A DNA stretch of 64,000 nt from Aphanomyces cochlioides. Its lineage: Eukaryota; Oomycota; Saprolegniomycetes; Saprolegniales; Verrucalvaceae. The position numbers and the translations under genes are program-made. Shown one piece after another: positions 35,644-45,800 of the stretch. The notes below the pieces were generated by a model. The model had not been told where the DNA came from and did no database searches. It saw only the letters and a list, made by a program, of their open reading frames with translations. The stretch's first letter is position 1. Every line of letters starts with the position of its first letter. The stretch is taken from NCBI GenBank assembly GCA_019828595.1, contig JAHQRK010000055.1:25373-89372 (forward strand), in the 5' to 3' direction.

Positions 35644-38600
35644 TCATGAAACGACACTGTCAGGAATGGCGTGTTGACGTAACCAGGGGTCCGAAGATAG
35701 ATGCTTGAGCACATTGAATACCTTGGTGTATCCCTTCTTGAGAGGGAGATCAACCAGGAGCTGTTGTAGATGTAGCTTGATCAAAGAGGCAGCATGAATG
35801 GCAACTTCCATCGGACTCTTCGCTGTGAGGTCGGGTCGAAAGGTGCGATCGGCACGTTGGAGCCATATTTGATAATACACGCAGGCTCGGACAATCGGCC
35901 AGATCTTCAGATAGCCACGGATGTAGTATCCATCGGACGGCTTGGGCGTCTCGTAGAACATTTCCAGACACGTGGACGGAAAGGAACACTCGAGCAGTCG
36001 CTGGATTGTCTTGAAGGAATACCAAACAGATTGACCATATCCACAAGAGAACAGGAAATGCTCGTACGTCTCATTGACACGACAGAAGACACACGTCGGC
36101 TTGGGGTCTTGGTACTGAAACAGATATTGCATGGCGTTGGCGCGGAGAAGGGTCTTGAAAATGAACTCTCCATATCGAGGGAGAATGTGGTCGGGTTGGA
36201 GGAAGGCGGCAAGTTGGGTAAGGCGCTTGGGGTCTTCGTAAAAGTTGGATGGCAGGTTGAGATGCTTGGTAGGAAGAATGGACGAGCTGACAGCTGGAGA
36301 AGCTCTGATCTTAGCCGATTTCGAAGTCGCAAGCGCCAACAAGATCGGACTCGAGTCAGGGTGAATTATCCAGTGCCATTCCATCCATTCAGAGCTTGGC
36401 GTCGGCAAGTGGAACACGGGAGCATCCTCTTCAGAAACAATCTCAAACAATCGTGATAACTTGGTCACCAAGATTGAGATCCATTGTTTCGTTGGAGGGA
36501 CAAAATTGGCTTGGCGGCAGGCACGGTTGATTTTGTCGAACAAGATCGAAGCTGGCCAAACTCGCTGACACGGAGTCAACAAATGCGACAACTTCGTGAT
36601 GTGAAGCGAAGCCAATACATTGGCTTGGTCTTGCGTCGATGTAGAGCACTGATCGTATAGGTCTTCGAGTCCGGCAGATACGAGTTGTGCCAAAGGGGAA
36701 CATCCAAAGATGAGATGTGATTTGGACAGCCGTACGGAGTCCAGCGGGATTCAAACCAGCTACTCAATAAGGCTTTCCACATTGGAGTGATATTGGGATT
36801 CTTGTACAGTTGTCTGATGAATGCAGAAGAGCCATTTGCCAAGAGGAGATCTCGGGGGGAACCCCATGGATGAAAAGCCTTCTCGAGGAGAGTATAGCCC
36901 GGCGTAATCCAGGCGGACATGGCAGACTTGCGGGGTGGGGTGGTGATGGCTTGAATGCATCTGATCATGACAGAGCGGTTGTGTTGTTGCCATAAAGCAA
37001 GTGCATGGTGCAGGCCTAAGCCACCGGACTTCTTCGGCATGAATATGATCTCCTTTTTGATCAAACGGAGGCCATGGACAGAGGAGGATGGGTTGATTTC
37101 TTCACCATGCATAAATTGAAGCATGGCCTTGTCGATCTTTTTGGCCAGGTCTTTGTCGGCAGGGACAAAAGCCAGTTGGTACCATAACACAGGCAGACAT
37201 ATGCTGTGCAGGATAGTGACTTTTCCGGCCATGGTTCGAGCCTTGTAGAGCCACAAAGACAAGCGAGCCACAAACTTCTCAAACACGTAATTGAAACGTG
37301 CCAATGGAGAAAGATTGGGCGCAACCAAGATACCAAGAGCCTTCACGGGACTGTCGGAAGTAACTTGTAGTGAGGCAAGGTTCCCATTCAACTGGCTGTA
37401 GGTCAGAATTTGGGTCTTGTCTACGTTGAGTCGGAAACCAGACTTGTCGCAAAAGGTTTGAACCAATGCAAGCTGCCGGTGGAGGCACGTCTCATTTGCC
37501 GCATAGAGTTGCGAGTCGTCGGCAAAGTAACTCCCAGTGTGGTAGCGATCCCCACACTTGATGCCATAGTTGGAGTGTTGCCGTAGGAGTTGGCACATCG
37601 GTTCCAAAGCGATCACAAACAGAAGTGGCGACAGTGGATCACCTTGCAACACACCGCGTGAGATGTGAACTGGCTTGGACAAGAAGCCGTTCACCAAGAT
37701 GCGAGACTTGCGGCCCGAGTACAGTACGCGAACCATGTCAACAAAGGTTTCGGGAAAGCCATAGTGACGGAGGACGCGGAGCAAGTACGCGTGGTCCACG
37801 CGATCAAAAGCTTTCTCAAAGTCAAGCAGTGCCACCATCGAGGACGGACTGTGTAGTTTGATGTGGTGCAGCATGTCATCCAGTCGTGCAATATTGGTTT
37901 GGATATTGCTTCGACGGATAAAGCCTTGCTGGTCCGGGTGGATGATGTGTCGAATGTGGCGCTGGAGTCGATAAGCCAGAATACTCGTCAGGATTTTCAC
38001 ATCCGTGTTGAGTAGGCTAATGGGCCGATAGTTCTTGGCCTGTGACTTGGGGCCTTTCTTGTGCAGCAACACCAGCGTACTGACAAGTTGCATGGGAGTC
38101 AAGCGAGGGTGAGAATGGAGCTGGTGTGTGAATAGCAGCTCCAATACCAACGACCACTTGTGAGGTGCAAGTTTGAGGACTTCGAATGGCAGAGCGTTGG
38201 GACCTGGCGCTGAGTTCGAACTGCTGTGTCGAATAGCATGATAGAACTCGTTGGCGCGCAAGGGAGCCGACAGCTCTTTCTGGGCTTGCTCTGGCAGTTG
38301 CTTGTGTCGAGTCAATGGGGTCAGAAATGACGACACTTCGTCTCCAGATCGCTGCACCTCGGGAGCTGCAAACAAGTCCTTGTAGTAGTCGACCAGGACG
38401 TCAGACATGCCTTGTTGATTGGAGACAACATTTCCATTGACATCCACCAACTCTTTGAAGACTGTCTTCTTCAAGGGGGTAGGGACAGGGGACATGAAGT
38501 GGAACTTGGACGAGCGCTCTGCTTTGTACAAGTGAAGTTGGAACGCCTGGTCTTGACGAAACTGCTTGTCTCGATCTTGCAGCTCGTGAATTTGCTTTTG

Positions 38601-39698
38601 AAGGTCTCGCACTCGATCCACCAGCACTGAATCTTGACGCATGTTGGGGACTTGCAAAAGCGAAGCGATCTCGACAGCTAACTTCTTCAACGGCAGACGT
38701 TGTTTCTCCAATCGTTGAGAATGGAATTCTTTGAGTTGGGAGCGGATATCATTGACCAGCATGTCGTAGGCCTTGGAGATATTGTGGAATGATGGAGACT
38801 TGTCCAAAAATCGATCCAGACATCCATGAACAATCTCGGCCGCTCGTGGTAGACGAAGTAGCCAAGTTGGAGCTTTCCATGATCCAGAGCCATGGCGCAA
38901 TGTTTGACGCTTTGAGATGATACGACAAGCCACGTGGTCAGCCTGTGGAACGTGTGGCATGTGCGTCGCCTTCCAATGACGAAGACCCGCCAAGGTGGAC
39001 GAACAAAAGATGTAGTCGAGTCGGTTGGTGAGTGTGGGACTTGTGAAGGTTCTTGCCACGGGGTTTTGACGGCGAAACAGATCCACCAGAGACAAACTGT
39101 GCATCCATTGTTCCAGTTGAAGGGTGCCGGCCATGGTGGAGGTACTGGGTCTCAACGAATCCAAATCTTTGTTGAGAGTGCAGTTGAAATCTCCTCCAAC
39201 AATGTGGAGCGCATGTGGAGGAAAGTCGCGTGGCAATTCTTCGAAGTAACTTGCTCGTTCTTGGAAGGCTACCGGCGCATAGATATTGTGGAGAACGACT
39301 GTCAGTGGACCCAGAGTACATCGCACTTGTAGATAACGACCACGAAGCACTGGGTTGTCATGAGGGACTTGAGTGGCGTTCTTCAAAGGAGAGTGAGGAT
39401 GTATCAACGTAGCCAGACCTCCAGTGGCTGGCGACGTGGATACTTCAGGGTAAATAGGCTCTTCAAAGAACAAAGAGCCTTCGTGGTTTGTGATGCGTTG
39501 CCAATGGAACGCAACACGGTCGTGGAGACTTGGCGTGCGGAAACGGGTTTCTTGGATAAAGGAAACGTCGTGAACACTTGATAGTTTGTCGAGGATGTAC
39601 CGATGACTGTTGGAGAAGCCATTGGTGTTGAGGGAGATGATTTGTGGGTCCCAGTCCACGAGTTCAGTTGGGACATCGGAGAAGTTGTTGTCAATCAT
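35644..39698 (-). pseudogene. LINE ORF2 of element 4 (single frameshift)
   Basis: ORF2 of the element 3 subgroup, starting at the ATG complementary to 39696-39698 (MIDNNF). It contains the whole endonuclease and the whole RT including FADD. It is open for about 1010 codons until a 1-bp deletion near 36672, where the intact gene reads CTGCCTGGACTCG and this copy lacks one T. After that the reading continues in the wrong frame to 36576, while the correct frame, with the CCHC zinc motif, resumes and runs to TGA at 35644-35646. Trp974 is preserved, unlike in copies 1 and 2. A truncated protein with both enzymatic domains but no CCHC motif could still be made. Confidence 0.92.
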
Positions 39699-39776
39699 CA
39701 CGAGTACAGATGAAAATGAGTAGAATGGAGGGGTCAGAGGGGAGGTTGAAATGGATTGAAGCAGGGGATAGAAGCC
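39699..39776 (-). other. ORF1-ORF2 spacer, element 4
   Basis: 78-bp pyrimidine-rich spacer (on the element strand) without ATG, matching the element 3 spacer. Confidence 0.75.
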
Positions 39777-42700
39777 TTAGAGTTGATCGTCCTCCAAATC
39801 GAGGGGATCAATTTCGTCGGCGTTCATGGAGTGGTGAGCTTTGCTGCAGAGCTCGTCGATGTGGTAATTGTTGGTGATGCTTTTGAGCATCGAGATGGCC
39901 GACAAGACGGGAGCCGGCAAAGTGAACTTCTCGAGATTGTCGCTGAAGTTTTCGATCAAAGCAAACAGCGACCAGTCCGTCAAGCAGTTGGTGTCAGGCA
40001 ATCTTGTTGCTTCTTGGTTCAATAGAACAGTCAGTGCCTCCGAGTTTGTGTAGAGGTCTGGGGCCCGATTTGAGAGGAATAAGTCAATCGTAGCAAGTGC
40101 AAAGAGGATGCGCTTGATCTCTGGTATGTCCGTGGTCAATTCTTCCAAGATTTCTGACGGGTGAATCTTGTATTGAGCCATGAAGTTGACGTGATGTTTG
40201 TAGTTGTGAGGCTTGCCTTGAGCTTTTAACAAAGCCATCTTGCGCTCAATAGTCTTGGTTGCAACAAGTGACTGAAACAAACTGAGGTCTTCATCTTGTG
40301 CGTACATAGCATGTGCAACGAGCTGAGGATCATCTCGCAAAATGCGTTGACATTCGGTGATACTGCCTTCGACTTTCTTATCTCGAATGATCTTCTTCGC
40401 CAATTCGAGGTGGGCTGCAGCAGACTTGTTAAGTCGTTGTTTCTTCGCTTTGCCTTTGGTCTTTTTCGGGCGTGGCGCACTTGAATCTTCCAATACAATT
40501 CGAGGCACTGCAAAGTCTTCAAACGAGAGTTCCACGTCGTCTTCTTCGAGGATATGAAAACGGTTGGATGTCGGCAGGGGATCCAAACGTGGGGACGAAG
40601 GCAAAGTACGTTTTGGAGCTGGTCCAGACCGGTAGCCCGTTACCAATTGAAGGTCCAGCGAGTTCTTGGGCTGCTCACTTGGTGGAGCAAGAGCGGGCGA
40701 TTCGTTGGTAGACATTTCCACATCTTCTTGTTGTTTGTCTTGTCCATTGTTGTTAGGGGGATCGCTGTCACCAGACATATCGACATCAGAGCCATGAGAA
40801 GGAGCTGTTGGCTGTGGTTGTTCATCTTGACCATCTTCAGATGCCTCAGTTGAGTCGGCCTTGCCTTCCGCATTTGTTCCAGGGTCTTGATCATGATCGT
40901 CTCCATCATCTTCAGGTTCTTTTTCTCCTGACGGAGGAGATTTTGCCGCTGCCTTGGCCGCTTTTGCCTTCGCTTTTTCAGCCTTGGCCTCTGCACGTCG
41001 TGAAACAATCGACGGAGGCAATGTCTTGTTCAGAGCAGCGATCTTGTGCTGAAACACGACGACAAAAGGCTGACCCGACGGATCCGTAATGGTGATTTCG
41101 CGTAGTGCGTCGCCGGATTTTGGCACCAGCACTGCAGGAGGCGCAGACGACTTGAAAATGACTCTCAAATGCGGCGACTTGATGTTCTGACCAGCAGTAG
41201 GGTTGAATGCTGCTATCACTGACTTGGTCAATGCAGCCATTTTCTTGACAATCGCCTTGGCCATCGAAGGGTGACTGACCTTGTTGAACGTAACGTAGTA
41301 GTTGTTGCCATAACGCGAGTACTTGGGAACCAGGAAGTCTTTGCCACCAAGTCGAAACGTTGTGCCTCCCATTTCCACGCACGTAGACAAGTTGTAACTT
41401 GAGATCACAATGGTCTGTGGGTTCTTCTTGTGGATCAAAATGTTCGGAAATTTGGAGCCCCATAACGAACCAGGATTTTCCTTGACAAATTGATCGCAGA
41501 TGACTTTTTCGGACCAGTCCTTGTAGGCTTCGCCCAACTTGACTGTGAGCTCGTACACTTGGGACTGGGGGGTGAGCAAAATGTTTTCAATGAAGGCGTC
41601 CATGTCACCAGAGTCTTTGTAGAATGCGTCCGCCATGGCCTCGCATCGCGCAATATCGTCATCGGCAATAGCATGAGCACCAGTGTTGCGATGTTTCGCG
41701 CCTTTGGGGGCATTGCCTTGCTTGGAATCTTTCTTGGACGAAGCTGAATCCTTGCCGGGAGTCTTTTGCGTCCATGGATTGGCCTTTTCAGCGTTTTGTT
41801 GCTCTTGATCGCCTTGTATTTTGTCTGCCGCGGTAGGAGGATCAACAGCGCCATTTCCTTGAGCAACGGATTTGTCGACAATGTCTTGATTTGACTGGTC
41901 ATTGTCATTGTTTGTCGATTGTTCCTCTTGAATAACTTCTCCAGGAGTATCACACGGCTTCGCTTGGCCGTTAATGTCGCCTGACCCATCAACCTCAGAG
42001 TGAATTTGAGTATTTCCCTCGTCGGTTAAGGCCTCGGTTTCAGTAGAATCCTTCCCCTCGGCGTCTCCAGAGACCATATCCACGTCCTCTTGAGATTTTT
42101 CTTCTTCCTCTCCCGTTCTAGGAGGCTCAGCACAGGGGGCGACGCGGTTGGTGGCTGCTGGCTCAGTCCCATTGGTCACGAGAAAGGCCGGGGCCAGACC
42201 CCCAGTGACAGGGGTAGAAGGGGAATCCATGCCATCCCCGCAGCACGGTGACTGGGGTACACCATTGCTCCGGCGAGAACCCAAATCGGGATACCGCCCC
42301 CGCCCCTCCGAAGAGGCCCCTGGGGGGAAGTAGACAGAACCGCAGGGTGTGCCCATAGGGGGGGCCCTCGTAGCCTCTAGGGCTGGCATGGACCCCGTTT
42401 TCTCGCCGCCTTCACTGGGGATCGACTCCAATTGGAGTCCAGGGAAGCAGCCACCACAGGCACAAGGCCCCAGTGGTTCGCCCTCCTGAGTGAGGGCTTC
42501 GCTAGACAAGTTAACGACAGTGGTCTGGGGGTCAACCACTGACCCACTGAGGTTGACCCCCCCTGGAACTCCGGCGAGTGGAGCACCAGGTGAAGCGCTG
42601 GGGGAGCGAGACGCAGATTGGTCTCCAGAGACGCTGTTGGGATCGAACTCGACCTCCACTTCGGCCCTAGGGTTAGGTGTAGAGACATTACTCACACCAC

Positions 42701-42815
42701 TTCCGCCATCCTGATTGGACGACGAAAGTGGGTGAGGTGATACAATACCTGGAATGATGGTGACTCCGTGAGTGTTGGTCTCACGGAGCTCGGAACAGCT
42801 GTTGGCGTTGGACAT
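39777..42815 (-). CDS. LINE ORF1 protein (intact, ~1012 aa)
   Basis: The only full-length ORF1 without frameshift, from the ATG complementary to 42813-42815 to TAA at 39777-39779. By position it should be the nucleic-acid-binding protein that packages element RNA. I do not recognise a named domain. Regions in order: Ser/Pro/Gly-rich low-complexity N-terminus (1-240) with a CACGGC cluster; acidic Gln/Asn-rich stretch (240-350); Lys-rich linker; a globular-looking central region (about 400-600; SYNLSTCVEMGGTTFRLG, then PFVVVFQHKIAALNKTLPP); Lys/Ala-rich segment; second acidic segment; basic tract RPKKTKGKAKKQR, which could be a nuclear signal; and a predicted helical C-terminus. No CCHC zinc knuckle is present. 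The frame has no stop upstream, so it is open through the 5' UTR into the satellite; the first ATG with good context (TCAAAATGTCC) was chosen because all copies keep it. Confidence 0.88.
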   Translation of the reverse strand: MSNANSCSELRETNTHGVTIIPGIVSPHPLSSSNQDGGSGVSNVSTPNPRAEVEVEFDPNSVSGDQSASRSPSASPGAPLAGVPGGVNLSGSVVDPQTTVVNLSSEALTQEGEPLGPCACGGCFPGLQLESIPSEGGEKTGSMPALEATRAPPMGTPCGSVYFPPGASSEGRGRYPDLGSRRSNGVPQSPCCGDGMDSPSTPVTGGLAPAFLVTNGTEPAATNRVAPCAEPPRTGEEEEKSQEDVDMVSGDAEGKDSTETEALTDEGNTQIHSEVDGSGDINGQAKPCDTPGEVIQEEQSTNNDNDQSNQDIVDKSVAQGNGAVDPPTAADKIQGDQEQQNAEKANPWTQKTPGKDSASSKKDSKQGNAPKGAKHRNTGAHAIADDDIARCEAMADAFYKDSGDMDAFIENILLTPQSQVYELTVKLGEAYKDWSEKVICDQFVKENPGSLWGSKFPNILIHKKNPQTIVISSYNLSTCVEMGGTTFRLGGKDFLVPKYSRYGNNYYVTFNKVSHPSMAKAIVKKMAALTKSVIAAFNPTAGQNIKSPHLRVIFKSSAPPAVLVPKSGDALREITITDPSGQPFVVVFQHKIAALNKTLPPSIVSRRAEAKAEKAKAKAAKAAAKSPPSGEKEPEDDGDDHDQDPGTNAEGKADSTEASEDGQDEQPQPTAPSHGSDVDMSGDSDPPNNNGQDKQQEDVEMSTNESPALAPPSEQPKNSLDLQLVTGYRSGPAPKRTLPSSPRLDPLPTSNRFHILEEDDVELSFEDFAVPRIVLEDSSAPRPKKTKGKAKKQRLNKSAAAHLELAKKIIRDKKVEGSITECQRILRDDPQLVAHAMYAQDEDLSLFQSLVATKTIERKMALLKAQGKPHNYKHHVNFMAQYKIHPSEILEELTTDIPEIKRILFALATIDLFLSNRAPDLYTNSEALTVLLNQEATRLPDTNCLTDWSLFALIENFSDNLEKFTLPAPVLSAISMLKSITNNYHIDELCSKAHHSMNADEIDPLDLEDDQL

Positions 42816-42876
42816 TTTGAGCGCGGCGGCACTTGATAACTTCTTGACTTGAGGGGTACGAGGCAAATTCGGAAGT
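42816..42876 (-). other. LINE 5' UTR (element 4)
   Basis: 61 bp between the element 5' end and the ORF1 ATG. The first 21 nt (42876 back to 42856) are complementary to the 3' UTR segment at 35544-35564 in 19 positions. No TATA-like box or other promoter could be identified. At 61 bp it is short for a LINE internal promoter, so regulatory sequence may extend into ORF1. Confidence 0.7.
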
Positions 42877-42893
42877 CCAGACATGGCGAGTGG
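42877..42893. repeat. Target-site duplication, right copy (element 4)
   Basis: CCAGACATGGCGAGTGG, directly after the 5' end of element 4, matching 35482-35498. The satellite then continues in phase (GTATCTCG). Confidence 0.9.
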
Positions 42894-45800
42894 GTATCTC
42901 GATGGGGTCGAGATATGCATGTGGCACGTGGGTACCAAGTGGAGAAAAAGTGGCATCGAGATGCAGTTTGTGGGGTATGCTTGGGACTCTTGCGTGTTGA
43001 TTTCGGACCAAGTTGGTGCTTGGTCGTCCACCACACGAGCATGACACCTTTCAAACATGCCAGACATGGCGAGTGGGTATCTCGATGGGGTCGAGATATG
43101 CATGTGGCACGTGGGTACCAAGTGGAGAAAAAGTGGCATCGAGATGCAGTTTGTGGGGTATGCTTGGGACTCTTGCGTGTTGATTTCGGAACAAGTTGGT
43201 GCTTGGTCGTCCACCACACGAGCATGACACCTTTCAAACATGCCAGACATGGCGAGTGGGTATCTCGATGGGGTCGAGATATGCATGTGGCACGTGGGTA
43301 CCAAGTGGAGAAAAAGTGGCATCGAGATGCAGTTTGTGGGGTATGCTTGGGACTCTTGCGTGTTGATTTCGGACCAAGTTGGTGCTTGGTCGTCCACCAC
43401 ACGAGCATGACACCATTCAAACATGCCAGACGTGGCGAGTGGGTATCTCGATGGGGTCGAGATATGCATGTGGCACGTGGGTACCAAGTGGAGAAAAAGT
43501 GGCATCGAGATGCAGTTTGTGGGGTATGCTTGGGACTCTTGCGTGTTGATTTCGGACCAAGTTGGTGCTTGGTCGTCCACCACACGAGCATGACACCTTT
43601 CAAACATGCCAGACATGGCGAGTGGGTATCTCGATGGGGTCGAGATATGCATGTGGCACGTGGGTACCAAGTGGAGAAAAAGTGGCATCGAGATGCAGTT
43701 TGTGGGGTATGCTTGGGACTCTTGCGTGTTGATTTCGGACCAAGTTGGTGCTTGGTCGTCCACCACACGAGCATGACACCTTTCAAACATGCCAGACGTG
43801 GCGAGTGGGTGTCTCGATGGGGTCGAGATATGCATGTGGCACGTGGGTACCAAGTGGAGAAAAAGTGGCATCGAGATGCAGTTTGTGGGGTATGCTTGGG
43901 ACTCTTGCGTGTTGATTTCGGACCAAGTTGGTGCTTGGTCGTCCACCACACGAGCATGACACCATTCAAACATGCCAGACGTGGCGAGTGGGTATCTCGA
44001 TGGGGTCGAGATATGCATGTGGCACGTGGGTACCAAGTGGAGAAAAAGTGGCATCGAGATGCAGTTTGTGGGGTATGCTTGGGACTCTTGCGTGTTGATT
44101 TCGGACCAAGTTGGTGCTTGGTCGTCCACCACACGAGCATGACACCTTTCAAACATGCCAGACATGGCGAGTGGGTATCTCGATGGGGTCGAGATATGCA
44201 TGTGGCACGTGGGTACCAAGTGGAGAAAAAGTGGCATCGAGATGCAGTTTGTGGGGTATGCTTGGGACTCTTGCGTGTTGATTTCGGACCAAGTTGGTGC
44301 TTGGTCGTCCACCACACGAGCATGACACCTTTCAAACATGCCAGACATGGCGAGTGGGTATCTCGATGGGGTCGAGATATGCATGTGGCACGTGGGTACC
44401 AAGTGGAGAAAAAGTGGCATCGAGATGCAGTTTGTGGGGTATGCTTGGGACTCTTGCGTGTTGATTTCGGAACAAGTTGGTGCTTGGTCGTCCACCACAC
44501 GAGCATGACACCTTTCAAACATGCCAGACGTGGCGAGTGGGTGTCTCGATGGGGTCGAGATATGCATGTGGCACGTGGGTACCAAGTGGAGAAAAAGTGG
44601 CATCGAGATGCAGTTTGTGGGGTATGCTTGGGACTCTTGCGTGTTGATTTCGGAACAAGTTGGTGCTTGGTCGTCCACCACACGAGCATGACACCTTTCA
44701 AACATGCCAGACGTGGCGAGTGGGTGTCTCGATGGGGTCGAGATATGCATGTGGCACGTGGGTACCAAGTGGAGAAAAAGTGGCATCGAGATGCAGTTTG
44801 TGGGGTATGCTTGGGACTCTTGCGTGTTGATTTCGGACCAAGTTGGTGCTTGGTCGTCCACCACACGAGCATGACACCTTTCAAACATGCCAGACATGGC
44901 GAGTGGGTGTCTCGATGGGGTCGAGATATGCATGTGGCACGTGGGTACCAAGTGGAGAAAAAGTGGCATCGAGATGCAGTTTGTGGGGTATGCTTGGGAC
45001 TCTTGCGTGTTGATTTCGGACCAAGTTGGTGCTTGGTCGTCCACCACACGAGCATGACACCTTTCAAACATGCCAGACATGGCGAGTGGGTATCTCGATG
45101 GGGTCGAGATATGCATGTGGCACGTGGGTACCAAGTGGAGAAAAAGTGGCATCGAGATGCAGTTTGTGGGGTATGCTTGGGACTCTTGCGTGTTGATTTC
45201 GGACCAAGTTGGTGCTTGGTCGTCCACCACACGAGCATGACACCTTTCAAACATGCCAGACATGGCGAGTGGGTATCTCGATGGGGTCGAGATATGCATG
45301 TGGCACGTGGGTACCAAGTGGAGAAAAAGTGGCATCGAGATGCAGTTTGTGGGGTATGCTTGGGACTCTTGCGTGTTGATTTCGGACCAAGTTGGTGCTT
45401 GGTCGCCCACCACACGAGCATGACACCTTTCAAACATGCCAGACGTGGCGAGTGGGTGTCTCGATGGGGTCGAGATATGCATGTGGCACGTGGGTACCAA
45501 GTGGAGAAAAAGTGGCATCGAGATGCAGTTTGTGGGGTATGCTTGGGACTCTCGCGTGTTGATTTCGGACCAAGTTGGTGCTTGGTCGTCCACCACACGA
45601 GCATGACACCTTTCAAACATGCCAGACGTGGCGAGTGGGTGTCTCGATGGGGTCGAGATATGCATGTGGCACGTGGGTACCAAGTGGAGAAAAAGTGGCA
45701 TCGAGATGCAGTTTGTGGGGTATGCTTGGGACTCTCGCGTGTTGATTTCGGAACAAGTTGGTGCTTGGTCGTCCACCACACGAGCATGACACCTTTCAAA

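Larger units (their letters stand above)
35499..42876 (-). mobile_element. LINE element 4, full length, in satellite
   Basis: 7378-bp element on the minus strand, inserted cleanly in the satellite array. The monomer is interrupted within the GCCAGACATGGCGAGTGG region, and a 14-17 bp duplication flanks the insertion. It defines the family ends: 5' ACTTCCGAATTTGCC and 3' CTCATTTAA(CCA). ORF1 is intact and ORF2 has one 1-bp deletion. Outside that, its coding sequence is the least damaged in the window. Confidence 0.96.
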
